Positions 46,605 through 55,587 are shown, counted from the stretch's first letter. The stretch is 64,000 nt of DNA from Mycobacterium marseillense (GCF_010731675.1 NZ_AP022584.1:2852001-2916000); one strand, 5' to 3'. Notes: generated by a model from the sequence alone, not told the origin. Numbers and translations are program-made.

Positions 46605-47102
46605 TCACCGCAAGACCACCTGTGGCCCACGGCTTTTCGCCGCATGCATTCCGTACGGCAGGGCCTTCAGCAGCGTCACGCAGCGCCCCGTCCCATCCGG
46701 GATGGCGTAGAAGCGTTGATCGCCAGGACGGGCGCCGGCAATCGCCCGGCCCAGCGGGGACGCCATCGAGTAGGCGTTGAGGCCGGCGTCCTCGGGGCAG
46801 GGCCTGCCGAGCAGAAACGTCTCGGTTTCGCCCGTGTCGTCGTAGCGGATGGTCAGCACCATGCCCGCCTCGGCGGCGGGATCGAAGGCGGCCCCCTCGC
46901 CGACGACGACCGCGTTGGACAGCAGACCCTCGATCTGGCAGATGCGCGCGCGTCGCACGGACTGATGCGCACGGCGTTTCGGGTTGTAGTCCATCAGGTC
47001 GTCGGGAACCTCGACGCCGCGGCGCGAACGCAGCCCGGCCAATTCGTCGTGCAGTCGGGTGTAGTCCTGCGGCGTCATCCGGATGCGCTGAATCGTGGTC
47101 AT
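46605..47102 (-). CDS. GreA/GreB-family transcription factor-like protein
   Basis: 165 residues. The N-terminal coiled-coil (MTPQDYTRLHDELAGLRSRR; ARICQIEGLLSNA) is shorter than in GreA and replaces the acidic tip by basic residues (NPKRRAHQSVRRAR). The C-terminal FKBP-like domain has SPLGRAIAGARPGDQRFYAIP, the Gre secondary-channel domain. It may bind RNA polymerase without stimulating cleavage, like other Gre homologues of mycobacteria. An AAAGGA site precedes the ATG at 47102; a longer reading frame to 47297 was rejected. Confidence 0.75.
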   Translation of the reverse strand: MTTIQRIRMTPQDYTRLHDELAGLRSRRGVEVPDDLMDYNPKRRAHQSVRRARICQIEGLLSNAVVVGEGAAFDPAAEAGMVLTIRYDDTGETETFLLGRPCPEDAGLNAYSMASPLGRAIAGARPGDQRFYAIPDGTGRCVTLLKALPYGMHAAKSRGPQVVLR

Positions 47103-47469
47103 GGCGCGTGACGTCCTTTCGTATCGGAGGGGGTTGCCGCCAGGGGCGGGCGGGCCGGTGCACCGCCCCTGACGACTCGGGTCGCCCTGGGGGGCGAAGT
47201 CTTCGTCCGTTGCTGATTCCATGGTCGCGTGGCCGGGCGGGTCGCCGCTTGCCCGAACCGGACAACCCCGCGCGGGTTCGTTGTCGCGCTCCGACAATGC
47301 CTTTTCGGGTGTCGTTTCGGCACTGCTCGCTCAGCAGCGGTCGAATGAACGATTCACGTCCGCAGTCCGTGAACCAGACATGGACGCGGCAAGCCACCGC
47401 GGTCTAAAGCCGACGCGGCGTCGAGACGCGTTGCGCCACGCCGGACCTCGCATCGGGAGGGGACGCATC
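47103..47469. other. 367-bp divergent gap between the GreA-like and Rieske genes
   Basis: Contains the perfect inverted repeat TTGTCG-CGCTC-CGACAA at 47281-47297, near the middle, and CTGCT-CGCTC-AGCAG near 47325. GACAAC/GTTGTC pairs lie just left of the first repeat. These could be operator sites serving both genes. No supported ORF. Confidence 0.4.
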
Positions 47470-48342
47470 GTGGCACATGGGCGCACAACGCTGGGGCGCC
47501 AAGCCTGGCTGGATCGGCCGAGCTACCGGCTTGAGCACGCTCTGACCTTCGTGTTCGCCGCAGCGGGTGCCCACCGGGATCGGATCAGCAATTTCTTGCA
47601 CGGCACGTGGCTCGGGCATCCCCTGCATCCGGCTCTGACATCGGTTCCGCTGGGAGCGCTGACGACGACGGTCGCGATGGATGCGGCCAGCGTGTTGCCG
47701 CGCCGCGCCGCACAGTTCCACGACGCGTCGAGGTTTGCGCTGGGTGTCGGGCTCGCCGGCAGCGTCGGCGCGGCCGCCACGGGACTGACCGACTGGCAGC
47801 ACACCCACGAACAATCGCGTCGGATCGGTCTCGTGCACGGTGTCCTCAACGCCATCGCGACGGGCCTGTACGCGGCGTCCTGGTGGGACCGTCGGAGCGG
47901 GCGGCATCGGCGCGGGATGGCGTCCAGTGCGCTGGGCTATGGCCTCACCCTCTGCGCCGGCCACCTCGGCGGCACGTTGGTGTTCGCATCCGGCACCGGG
48001 ATTGACCGCTCCGGCGCCCGGCTGAGTGGGGACCAATGGACGCCGGTGTTGTCGGCCGCCGCGTTGGACGGCCAGCCACAGCGAGTCGAGGTGGCCGGAG
48101 TCGGCGTGGTGCTTTATCGCAACGAAGGGCGGGTCCTGGCCGTCGGCGAGCGCTGCCCCCATCTGGGCGCGCCGATGACCGACGGCTGGATCGACCGCGA
48201 TCGAATCGTTTGCCCTTGGCACGGTTCCAGGTTCGCGTGCGAATCGGGAGAAGTGTTGCGCGGACCGGCAACAGCGTCGCTACCCCGTTATCCGGTGCGG
48301 ATCCGCGACGGGCTCGTCGAGGTGCGCGGAGTCGGGCAATGA
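47470..48342 (+). CDS. Membrane protein with DUF2231 and Rieske 2Fe-2S domains
   Basis: 290 residues. The N-terminal DUF2231 part has HGTWLGHPLHPALTSVPLGA and four hydrophobic helices (about 55-180). The C-terminal Rieske part (about 190-290) has the ligands C229/H231 (RCPHLG) and C248/H251 (CPWHGSRF). It is a membrane-bound redox protein, perhaps passing electrons to a partner; the donor and acceptor are unknown. GTG 47470 has GGAGGGG upstream and was chosen over an earlier in-frame GTG whose added residues are unlike the family. Coupled to the hemerythrin by ATGA. Confidence 0.8.
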   Translation: MAHGRTTLGRQAWLDRPSYRLEHALTFVFAAAGAHRDRISNFLHGTWLGHPLHPALTSVPLGALTTTVAMDAASVLPRRAAQFHDASRFALGVGLAGSVGAAATGLTDWQHTHEQSRRIGLVHGVLNAIATGLYAASWWDRRSGRHRRGMASSALGYGLTLCAGHLGGTLVFASGTGIDRSGARLSGDQWTPVLSAAALDGQPQRVEVAGVGVVLYRNEGRVLAVGERCPHLGAPMTDGWIDRDRIVCPWHGSRFACESGEVLRGPATASLPRYPVRIRDGLVEVRGVGQ

Positions 48343-48818
48343 ATGCCTACGACGTCCTGTTCGAGCACCACCGAGTTTTACACGGACTCTGTGAGAAGAT
48401 CACCGCGATACCGCCCGAGGCCGACGAGCGCCAAGCCGCCCTCGATGAGCTGTTGGTCGAGCTGGACATCCACATGCGCATCGAAGACGACCTGTTCTAT
48501 CCGGCGGTAGCGGCGGCGAGCACACTTGTCGCCATCGCCCACGCGGAGCACCGCCAAGTGTGGGATCAGCTGGCGGTGCTGCTGCGGACGGCGCCGAGCG
48601 CACCGGGCTACGAAGACGAATGGCGCTCATTTGTCAGGGTCCTCGAGGCCCACGCCAGCGAGGAGGAACGCGACTTGTGTCCCGCCCCAATAGATTTGAA
48701 TGAGGACTTACTCGACAGCCTGGGGAATCGAATGGTGGAGCGCATCGCCCGGCTACGGCAGTCGACGCTCAACAGGCTGCGCGTCCGCGGGCGCGCGGCC
48801 CTGCTCAGTTCGCTGTGA
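48339..48818 (+). CDS. Hemerythrin HHE-domain protein
   Basis: 159 residues. The iron-binding signature is H10/H11 (EHHRVLHG), H45 with E49 (HMRIEDDLFYP), H68/H71 (HAEHRQVW) and EAHASEEER. It makes a four-helix bundle with a di-iron site that binds O2 or NO. Coupled by ATGA to the Rieske membrane protein, suggesting a joint role in oxygen or nitric-oxide handling. A basic C-terminal helix (RQSTLNRLRVRGRAAL) is unusual. Confidence 0.88.
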   Translation: MNAYDVLFEHHRVLHGLCEKITAIPPEADERQAALDELLVELDIHMRIEDDLFYPAVAAASTLVAIAHAEHRQVWDQLAVLLRTAPSAPGYEDEWRSFVRVLEAHASEEERDLCPAPIDLNEDLLDSLGNRMVERIARLRQSTLNRLRVRGRAALLSSL

Positions 48819-48888
48819 GGCGCGAGGATCCCGGCGCTGCGGCGGGTCATGCTCGTTTTGAAATCAGCGAATTGGGTAGGCACCGCCC

Positions 48889-49617
48889 ATGAACAAGGGC
48901 GCATCCCTCGCGGTCGCGGCGCTCGCCGCGACCATCGCACCGCTGGCCGCCTGCGCGAACCAGCAGAGCAGCCAACCCAATACGTCACCGCTGACCAGTC
49001 CGGCGCCGGGCACGGAAAGGCTGACGACCCAGCTGAAGACCTCCGACGGGAGTCCGGTCGCCAACGCGACCTTCGAGTTCGCGAACGGCTACGCGACGGT
49101 GACCGTGGAGGCCGGGCCCAACCAGGTGCTGAGCCCCGGGTTCCACGGGCTGCAGATCCATTCGGTCGGCAAGTGCGAGGGCGACTTCGACTCCGCGGGA
49201 AGCGTCTACCAGGCCGCCGACCACACCGGCTATCCCGCCAGCGGCGACCTGACCGCACTGCAGGTGCGCTCCGACGGCTCGGCGAAGCTGGTCACCACCA
49301 GCAATTCGTTCACCGCCGCCGACCTGAGAAACAGCTCCGGCAGCTCGTTGATCCTGCACCAGAGCGCCGACAATTTGGGCGCCGGGCCCACCGCCGAGCC
49401 GAGCAAGCGCATCGCCTGCGGTGTGATCGCCGCGGCGTCGGCGACGACGACCTCGTCGACTACCAGCGTGACAACGAGCACCACGACCGTCGCCGTGCCA
49501 CCGCCGTCGACGAGCACCAGCACCAGCACGATCACGGTCACCAGCACCCCGGCCGTCACGTCCACGCCGACGACGACCGTAACGACCCCGCCCAGCCTGC
49601 CGCCGGGGAGCCGCTGA
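48889..49617 (+). CDS. SodC-like lipoprotein lacking copper/zinc ligands
   Basis: 242 residues. Lipobox PLAAC gives the acylated Cys at 22. The Cu/Zn superoxide dismutase fold is clear (FEFANGYATVT, SGDLTALQVRSDGSAKLVTT, and the C-terminal RIACGVI with the disulfide Cys). However the metal motif H-G-x-H-x-H reads HGLQIH, so the first Cu ligand is Gln89, and the GGHYH-type loop is replaced by AGSVYQAADH. H91 and LHQSADN remain. Activity as a superoxide dismutase is therefore doubtful. A ~60-residue Thr/Ser/Pro tail ends the protein, probably cell-wall spanning or glycosylated. Confidence 0.85.
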   Translation: MNKGASLAVAALAATIAPLAACANQQSSQPNTSPLTSPAPGTERLTTQLKTSDGSPVANATFEFANGYATVTVEAGPNQVLSPGFHGLQIHSVGKCEGDFDSAGSVYQAADHTGYPASGDLTALQVRSDGSAKLVTTSNSFTAADLRNSSGSSLILHQSADNLGAGPTAEPSKRIACGVIAAASATTTSSTTSVTTSTTTVAVPPPSTSTSTSTITVTSTPAVTSTPTTTVTTPPSLPPGSR

Positions 49618-49644
49618 CGCGTTAGGCCGGATACGTTCGATCGC

Positions 49645-50124
49645 CTACTCGGCAGAAGAAGTGAATCGGGTGAGCAGATCCGTCAGTCGTTCGGCCTCCC
49701 CCGGACCCAAGACGGACACCAAATCCTGGGCCAACGGCTTGGCGGCCGCGTGAGCGGCATCGAACACCTCAAGCCCCTTGGCGGTGATCTCCACTGCCCG
49801 TACCCGCCGATCACCTGGAACGGGCTTACGGACGGCGAGCTTCTTACGTTCGAGGTCGTCGACGATCCGCATGATTCCCGCCTTGTCCGATCCCGTCGCA
49901 TCGACCAGGTCCCGTTGCTCGGTGGGCCCGCGGTTGACGAGGACGATCAGCACGGCGAAATGCCTTAACTCGATGCCGAGCGGCCGGAGGGCCTCCGACA
50001 TCACCGCGGCCGCGTGCCAGTGCGCCCGGCGCAGCAACAAACCGAGTGCGAAAGGCGACCGATCACCAGGTCGATCGGTGGCACGCGCGTCGGGCGCATG
50101 CCCGCGAGATACCTTGCGGCTCAT
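49645..50124 (-). CDS. MarR-family regulator
   Basis: 159 residues with a winged helix (RPLGIELRHFAVLIVLVNRGPTEQRDLVDATGSDKAGIMRIVDDLERKKLAVRK, wing VPGDRRVRAVEIT). Overlaps the upstream nitroreductase gene by ATGA, so both are co-transcribed and probably autoregulated through the palindrome at 50910. The natural ligand may be an aromatic compound or a redox cue. Confidence 0.85.
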   Translation of the reverse strand: MSRKVSRGHAPDARATDRPGDRSPFALGLLLRRAHWHAAAVMSEALRPLGIELRHFAVLIVLVNRGPTEQRDLVDATGSDKAGIMRIVDDLERKKLAVRKPVPGDRRVRAVEITAKGLEVFDAAHAAAKPLAQDLVSVLGPGEAERLTDLLTRFTSSAE

Positions 50125-50867
50125 GATGCTTGGGTTGTTTCGTTTCGATCCAGCGCCGACATTCGCGCGGCCGATGGGTCGGCCTTCCAGGGCTCGGGTG
50201 AATCGTCGTCCACGAAGGTGACCGTTTCATCGAGCGGTGCCCTGCCGGTACGGACGTAACTGACCGTCGGGTCCTCGTAGCCAATCGACATGCCACAGAA
50301 GAGTACTAACCGGTCCGGGGGGCTCACGATGTCTGCAACGGTCTCGCGAACCTCCGACCACGCCATCTGCGGACAGCTGTGTAGGCCCTCGGCGCGGAGT
50401 AGCAACATGACGGTTTGCAGATACATGCCGAGGTCCGCCCATTGGGCCGGGCCCATGTCGCGGTCGATGTAGCAGAACATGGCTGCGGGCGCACCGAAGC
50501 ACTCCCAGTTGGCGATGGCCGCCCGATGGCGGGCTTCCCAGTCATCCCGCGCGATGCCCAGTGCGCTGTAGCGCTCCTTGCCGAACGTCGACCGCCGCTC
50601 GCGATACGGGGACTGCAGCGCCTGCGGGTACATTTCGTACTCCCGCTCATCCCACGGCGCGCCGGCGGCCACCCGTGCAACGGAGCGCTTTTTCAGCTCT
50701 GCCAACGGCGCACCGGTGAGCACGTAGATGTTCCACGGCTGAATGTTCGACGCCGAGGGCGACCGCGCTGCCGCGGACAGCACACGCTCTAGCACCCCTT
50801 TCGGAACCGGCCTGTTGGTGAACCCGCGCACCGCCCGTCGGCTTGTGACTGCCTCGTATACGTCCAT
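50121..50867 (-). CDS. FMN-dependent nitroreductase
   Basis: 248 residues of the nitroreductase fold. FMN-binding SRRAVRGFTNRPVPKG, then AARSPSASNIQPWNIYVLTG; the C-terminal half has DLGMYLQTVMLLLRAEGLHSCPQMAWSE and LFCGMSIGYEDP. Family enzymes reduce nitro groups or quinones with NAD(P)H. Coupled to a MarR gene and divergent from a hydroxylaminobenzene-mutase-like gene, which fits reduction of nitroarenes to hydroxylamines followed by rearrangement. Confidence 0.88.
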   Translation of the reverse strand: MDVYEAVTSRRAVRGFTNRPVPKGVLERVLSAAARSPSASNIQPWNIYVLTGAPLAELKKRSVARVAAGAPWDEREYEMYPQALQSPYRERRSTFGKERYSALGIARDDWEARHRAAIANWECFGAPAAMFCYIDRDMGPAQWADLGMYLQTVMLLLRAEGLHSCPQMAWSEVRETVADIVSPPDRLVLFCGMSIGYEDPTVSYVRTGRAPLDETVTFVDDDSPEPWKADPSAARMSALDRNETTQAS

Positions 50868-50909
50868 GGCCTCCGCCTCTCATCCGATCATCTCGTATCA
50901 TACAAAACT

Positions 50910-50923
50910 GTATCGTTCGATAC
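50910..50923. promoter_or_regulatory. Candidate MarR operator upstream of the nitroreductase gene
   Basis: GTATCG-TT-CGATAC, a perfect 6-2-6 inverted repeat 42 bp before the nitroreductase start, in an AT-rich stretch that has further GTATC/ATAC half-sites (50895-50902). It would also control the divergent mutase-like gene. Confidence 0.55.
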
Positions 50924-51037
50924 TATTCCCTCGGCGACCGCCCTCGCGTTTGAGCCCGCGTGCACCCAGCAGCCGCTGACGCCCCAGACAGAAGAAAAAG
51001 CACCGCGCGCCCTGCACCGGGGAATTACTGTTCTGAG

Positions 51038-51451
51038 ATGCAGACCGCGCTGTTCACCCTGGGCCTGGTCCTGTTCCTGCTCGGCCTGCTCACCGGGCTG
51101 GCCGTGCCCGCGCTGAAGAACGCGCGAATGGGGTTGTCGAGCCACCTCGAGGGGGTGCTCAACGGCATGTTCCTGGTGTTGCTCGGTTTGCTGTGGCCAC
51201 ACCTGCACCTGTCCCACGCGTGGGGAATCGCGGCGGTCGCGCTCGTCACGTATGCCGGCTACGCCAACTGGTTGACCGTGCTGCTCGCGGCGGCGTGGGG
51301 CGCCGGGCGCCGCTTCGCGCCCATCGCGGCGGGCGACCACCAGGCCTCGGCGGCGAAGGAAGGCTTTGTCAGCTTCGGGTTGGCGTCGCTGTCGGTGGCG
51401 ATCGTGGTGGGCGTGGTCATCGTCATCGTCGGGGTCCTCGTCGGGCAATGA
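51038..51451 (+). CDS. Hydroxylaminobenzene mutase-like membrane protein
   Basis: 137 residues with four membrane helices. It matches the hydroxylaminobenzene mutase (HabA/HabB) family, which includes styrene oxide isomerase: LFLLGLLTGLAVPALKN, then ARMGLSSHLEGVLNGMFLVLLGLLW, and YANWLTVLLAAAWGAGRRFAP. Known members rearrange aryl hydroxylamines to aminophenols. The ATG at 51038 places the first helix at the N-terminus. Divergent from a nitroreductase that could make its substrate. Confidence 0.75.
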   Translation: MQTALFTLGLVLFLLGLLTGLAVPALKNARMGLSSHLEGVLNGMFLVLLGLLWPHLHLSHAWGIAAVALVTYAGYANWLTVLLAAAWGAGRRFAPIAAGDHQASAAKEGFVSFGLASLSVAIVVGVVIVIVGVLVGQ

Positions 51452-51510
51452 CCGTGGCGCTACCGATTTCGTGCTACCCGATGGCATGTGCGGGTGCTTA
51501 GGTCGGGTTT

Positions 51511-52161
51511 GTGAGTTCCCTCGGTATTTTCTTTCGCGACACGGTCGCGGCTCGGATAGCGGTGGCGGCCGTACTCGGGATTGGCGTCGCTCTCGTAATC
51601 GGCAACACGGTCGGCTGGCGGTTCGCCCTGGCGGGCTGGGTCATCACCGCCGCTGTCTACGTGGTGTGGACGCGGCTCCTGCTCGGTGGAATGGACGCCG
51701 ACCAAACCCGCGAGTATGCGACCAGGGAGGACCCCACCCGATGGGCCTCCGATGCGGTCATCGTGTCGGCAAGCGTCGCGAGCCTGGGCGGGGTCGGCTA
51801 CGTGGTGGCCGCCGCGTCGCGGTCGGGCCCCGGCGCCCTCGAGGCCGCCGTCGTCGGCATCCTGACCGTCGCGGCATCCTGGTTCGCCGTGCATACGCTG
51901 TTCACCGTGCACTACGCGCGGCTCTATTACTCCGGTGAGCCGGGCGGAATCGACTTCCACGACCCGGAGCGACCGCGCTTCCGTGACTTCGCGTACGTGG
52001 CCTTCACCGTCGGCATGACCTATCAGGTGTCAGACACCGAGATCGGATTGACATCCATCAGGGCGACGGTGCTGCGCCACGCGCTGCTGTCCTACCTGCT
52101 CGGCGCGGTCGTCCTGGCGGTCACCATCAACCTGATCGCGGGATTGGGTTCTAAGTTCTGA
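51511..52161 (+). CDS. DUF1345 membrane protein
   Basis: 216 residues, five or so hydrophobic helices. DUF1345 signature: [27 protein letters not shown] then [42 protein letters not shown]. Function is not known; the family often lies near ion-channel or redox genes. GTG start at 51511. It follows the mutase-like gene by 59 bp and may share its transcript. It ends 100 bp before the groEL1 stop. Confidence 0.85.
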   Translation: MSSLGIFFRDTVAARIAVAAVLGIGVALVIGNTVGWRFALAGWVITAAVYVVWTRLLLGGMDADQTREYATREDPTRWASDAVIVSASVASLGGVGYVVAAASRSGPGALEAAVVGILTVAASWFAVHTLFTVHYARLYYSGEPGGIDFHDPERPRFRDFAYVAFTVGMTYQVSDTEIGLTSIRATVLRHALLSYLLGAVVLAVTINLIAGLGSKF

Positions 52162-52261
52162 AGCGGGCCGGGATGGGCTATACGACGCCGACCGTGGGGC
52201 CTATGCACGAAAAGCGTTGGGATTTCGTACCTTAGCCCCACGGTCGGGCATTAGAGGGAAC

Positions 52262-53884
52262 TCAGTGGTGGTGATGACCGTGGCCGTGGCCGTGGTCATC
52301 GGATTCCTCGGCCGGCTTGTCGACGACCGCCGTCTCGGTGGTCAGCACCATCCGTGCCACCGACGCCGCGTTGAGCACCGCCGAGCGGGTGACCTTGACC
52401 GGGTCGATGACGCCGTCGGCGATCAAGTCACCGTAGGTGAGCTTGTCCGCGTTGAGCCCGTGCCCGTTGGGCAGCTCGGTCACCTTGTGCACCGCGACCG
52501 CGCCGTCGAGCCCGGCGTTGGTGGCGATCCAGTACAGCGGGGCCGCCAGCGCCTCGGAGAAGACGTCGACGCCGAGCGCCTGGTCGCCGGACAGCGAACC
52601 GCGCAGCTCCTGCAGCGCCGCGCGGGTCTGCAGCAGGGCCGAGCCGCCGCCCGCCACGATGCCTTCCTCGACGGCCGCCTTGGCGGCCGCGACGGCATCC
52701 TCGACGCTTTCCTTGCGCTCCTTGAGCGCGGTCTCGGTGGCGGCACCCACCTGGATCACCGCGACGCCGCCGGCGAGCTTGGCCAGCCGCTCCTGCAGCT
52801 TTTCGCGGTCCCAGTCGGAGTCGCTGGACTCGATCTCGGCGCGCAGCTGCTTGATGCGGTTGGCCACCGCGTCGTTGGCGCCGCCGCCGTCGACGATGAC
52901 GGTGTCGTCCTTGCTGACCACCACGCGCCGGGCCGAGCCCAGCACGTCCGTGCCGACCTCGCGCAGCAGCAGGCCGGCGTCGGGGTTGATCACCTGGCCG
53001 CCCGTCACGACCGCCAGATCCTCGAGGAACGCCTTGCGGCGGTCGCCGAAGAACGGCGCTTTGACCGCGACGGCCTTGAGCGTCTTGCGGATGGAGTTCA
53101 CGACCAGGGTTGCGAGCGGCTCGCCTTCGATGTCCTCGGCGATGATCAGCAGCGGCTTGCCCGATTCGGCGACCTTTTCCAGCATGGGCAGCAGGTCGGG
53201 CAGCGAGCTGATCTTGTCCTGGTGCAACAGGATCACCGGATCGTCCAGGACGGCCTGCTGGGCATCGAAGTCGGTCACGAAATACGCCGACAGGAAGCCC
53301 TTGTCGAAGCCGACGCCTTCGGTGAACTCGAGCTCGGTGCTCAGCGTGGAGGATTCCTCGACGCTGACCACGCCGTCGGTGCCGACCTTGGTCATCGCCT
53401 CGCCGACGAGCTCACCGAGGAGCTGGTCGCGCGACGACACGGTCGCCACCTGGGCGATCGCGTCCTTGCCGGAGACCGGGGTGGCCGACGCCAGCAGCGC
53501 CTCGGACACCGCGTCGGCGGCCTTGGAGATTCCCGCACCGAGTTCGATGGGGTTGGCGCCGGCCGCGACCAGGCGCAGGCCGCCCTTGACCAACGCCTGG
53601 GCCAGCACGGTGGCCGTGGTGGTGCCGTCGCCGGCGACGTCGTTGGTCTTGGTCGCCACCGACTTCACCAGCTGGGCGCCCAGGTTCTCGAACGGGTCTT
53701 CCAGGTCGATCTCACGCGCGACGGTGACACCGTCGTTGGTGACCGCCGGCCCGCCGAATGCCTTGGCCAGCACCACATGCCGGCCGCGGGGGCCCAGCGT
53801 CACCCGTACCGCGTCGGCGAGCGTGTTCACGCCCGCCTCGATGGCGCGGCGCGCCGTTTCGTCGTACTGAATAATCTTGCTCAT
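52262..53884 (-). CDS. groEL1: Chaperonin GroEL1
   Basis: 540-residue 60-kDa chaperonin with the ATP-binding [15 protein letters not shown] and [19 protein letters not shown], and the His-rich tail [12 protein letters not shown] of GroEL1 (GroEL2 ends in Gly/Met repeats instead). In mycobacteria it is the non-essential GroEL, used in biofilm and mycolate-related assembly, and the His tail binds metal. It follows groES by 135 bp with a nested hairpin between them. Confidence 0.96.
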   Translation of the reverse strand: MSKIIQYDETARRAIEAGVNTLADAVRVTLGPRGRHVVLAKAFGGPAVTNDGVTVAREIDLEDPFENLGAQLVKSVATKTNDVAGDGTTTATVLAQALVKGGLRLVAAGANPIELGAGISKAADAVSEALLASATPVSGKDAIAQVATVSSRDQLLGELVGEAMTKVGTDGVVSVEESSTLSTELEFTEGVGFDKGFLSAYFVTDFDAQQAVLDDPVILLHQDKISSLPDLLPMLEKVAESGKPLLIIAEDIEGEPLATLVVNSIRKTLKAVAVKAPFFGDRRKAFLEDLAVVTGGQVINPDAGLLLREVGTDVLGSARRVVVSKDDTVIVDGGGANDAVANRIKQLRAEIESSDSDWDREKLQERLAKLAGGVAVIQVGAATETALKERKESVEDAVAAAKAAVEEGIVAGGGSALLQTRAALQELRGSLSGDQALGVDVFSEALAAPLYWIATNAGLDGAVAVHKVTELPNGHGLNADKLTYGDLIADGVIDPVKVTRSAVLNAASVARMVLTTETAVVDKPAEESDDHGHGHGHHHH

Positions 53885-53964
53885 CAGGCTCCTTGTTTGA
53901 ATGGCGGCGACCCGCTTCGCCCGGCTTCGCCGCGCTTGCGATCGCCACTAGCCCCAAACGCATG

Positions 53965-54009
53965 CCGCCCCGGAAATCACCCGCGCGGACGCGGGGATCG
54001 CCGGGGCGG
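53965..54009 (-). other. Nested hairpin in the groES-groEL1 spacer
   Basis: Outer stem CCGCCCCGG (53965-53973) with CCGGGGCGG (54001-54009); inner stem CCCGCG (53980-53985) with CGCGGG (53990-53995) around a 4-base loop. In the groES-groEL1 mRNA this would be a strong double hairpin and could act as a processing or attenuation point. Confidence 0.55.
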
Positions 54010-54019
54010 GACACGGTTC

Positions 54020-54322
54020 TTACTTGGAGACGACAGCCAGCACGTCGCGTGCCGACAGGATCAGGTACTCCTCGCCGTTGTACTTGATCTCGGTGCCGCC
54101 GTACTTGCTGTAGATGACGGTGTCGCCTTCCGAGACGTCCAGCGGGATGCGCTTCTCGCCGTCTTCGTCCCACCGGCCGGGGCCGACTGCGACGACGGTG
54201 CCTTCCTGCGGCTTCTCCTTGGCGGTGTCGGGAATGACCAGACCGGACGCGGTCGTGGTCTCGGCCTCGTTGGCCTGCACGAGAATCTTGTCCTCGAGTG
54301 GCTTGATGTTCACCTTCGCCAC
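54020..54322 (-). CDS. groES: Co-chaperonin GroES
   Basis: 100 residues, [21 protein letters not shown], mobile loop [22 protein letters not shown]-terminus [17 protein letters not shown]. It caps GroEL rings. First gene of the operon with groEL1; the CIRCE repressor site lies 168 bp upstream. Confidence 0.97.
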   Translation of the reverse strand: MAKVNIKPLEDKILVQANEAETTTASGLVIPDTAKEKPQEGTVVAVGPGRWDEDGEKRIPLDVSEGDTVIYSKYGGTEIKYNGEEYLILSARDVLAVVSK

Positions 54323-54489
54323 GATTGGAGCCCTCCAGTGTTTGGGTCGGGTCCGGGACGAGCCCGGACCGGAGTTGGTGGCCGGTCCGGGGCGCGCCCG
54401 GAACCTGCCGAATTATCAGGTGTTCGGCATTCGTCCATGCCCGAGCGCCGTCGTCGCGGGTGCCGACACAGGGCGTGGCCGATTGCCAC

Positions 54490-54516
54490 CTAGCACTCTA
54501 TACACGGGAGTGCTAG
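54490..54516. promoter_or_regulatory. CIRCE (HrcA) operator of groES-groEL1
   Basis: CTAGCACTC-N9-GAGTGCTAG, perfect 9-bp arms around a 9-bp centre. GCACTC follows at once (54516-54521), so GAGTGC-TA-GCACTC forms a second, overlapping palindrome. It marks heat-shock control by HrcA. Confidence 0.92.
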
Positions 54517-54561
54517 CACTCAAGGGCACCCTGCTGCTCCCCGCATGTTCGCCCTCAGCGA

Positions 54562-55587
54562 TCAGCTGACCTGCGCCTTCATCACCGGTAGGCCCGGGTC
54601 GCTGGGGGCGTCCAGCGGGGATTGCGGCGCCCCGGCCGCCACCAGATGCGCGGCGAACGAGGCGATCATCGCCCCGTTGTCGGTGCACAGCCGCGGCCGG
54701 GGGATGCGCAGCGTCAGCCCGGCCGCCGCGCAGCGCTGCTCCGCCAGCTCCCGCAGCCGCGAATTCGCGGCCACTCCCCCCGCGATCAGCAGTGTCGAGA
54801 CGCCGAGGTCCGTCGCGGCGCGCACGGCCTTGCGGGTCAGCACGTCGGCCACGGCCTCCTGGAAGCCGGCCGCGACATCGGCGTTCACCGCGTCGGGGTG
54901 GCTTTCCAGGTGCCGGGCCACCGCCGTCTTGAGGCCCGAGAAGCTGAACGCGTAGGGGTCGTCGCGCGGCCCGGTCATGCCGCGCGGGAAGGCGATCGCG
55001 TCGCGGTCACCGGTGCGGGCCAACTCGTCGAGCACCCTGCCGCCCGGGTAACCCAGCCCCAGCAGGCGCGCCACCTTGTCGTACGCCTCGCCGGCCGCGT
55101 CGTCGACGGTGCTGCCCAGCTCGACGATCGGCTCGCCGAGCGAACGCACGTGCAGCAGGTGGGTGTGGCCGCCCGAGACCAGCAGCGCCACGCATTCGGG
55201 CAGCGGCCCGTGCTCGTAGACGTCGGCGGCCAGGTGCCCCCCCAGATGGTTCACCGCGTAGAACGGCACCCCCCACGCGGCCGAATATGCTTTGGCCGCA
55301 GCGACTCCCACCAACAGGGCGCCGGCTAGCCCGGGCCCGATAGTGGCCGCGACGACGTCGGGCTTGTCCACCCCGGCGGTCGACAGCGCGCGCCGCATGG
55401 CGGGCCCCAGCGCCTCGAGGTGCGCGCGAGAGGCGATCTCGGGCACCACGCCGCCGAACCGCACGTGTTCGTCGACGCTGGAGGCCACCTCGTCGGCCAG
55501 CAGGGTGACGGTGCCGTTCGCGTCCAGCCGCGCGATGCCGACTCCCGTTTCGTCACAGGAGGTTTCGATGGCCAAGATCACGGTCAT
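54562..55587 (-). CDS. tsaD: TsaD, tRNA N6-threonylcarbamoyltransferase subunit
   Basis: 341 residues. Transfers the threonylcarbamoyl group to A37 of ANN-decoding tRNAs. Opening [16 protein letters not shown]; metal-binding [20 protein letters not shown]-terminal [10 protein letters not shown]. The ATG at 55587 overlaps the rimI stop (ATGA); an upstream in-frame reading through rimI was rejected. It works with TsaB and TsaE, encoded in the same gene chain. Confidence 0.96.
   Translation of the reverse strand: MTVILAIETSCDETGVGIARLDANGTVTLLADEVASSVDEHVRFGGVVPEIASRAHLEALGPAMRRALSTAGVDKPDVVAATIGPGLAGALLVGVAAAKAYSAAWGVPFYAVNHLGGHLAADVYEHGPLPECVALLVSGGHTHLLHVRSLGEPIVELGSTVDDAAGEAYDKVARLLGLGYPGGRVLDELARTGDRDAIAFPRGMTGPRDDPYAFSFSGLKTAVARHLESHPDAVNADVAAGFQEAVADVLTRKAVRAATDLGVSTLLIAGGVAANSRLRELAEQRCAAAGLTLRIPRPRLCTDNGAMIASFAAHLVAAGAPQSPLDAPSDPGLPVMKAQVS

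Noticed and set aside
52217..54493. 758-codon plus-strand frame over groEL1 and groES
   Set aside because: Both chaperonin genes on the minus strand are unmistakable.
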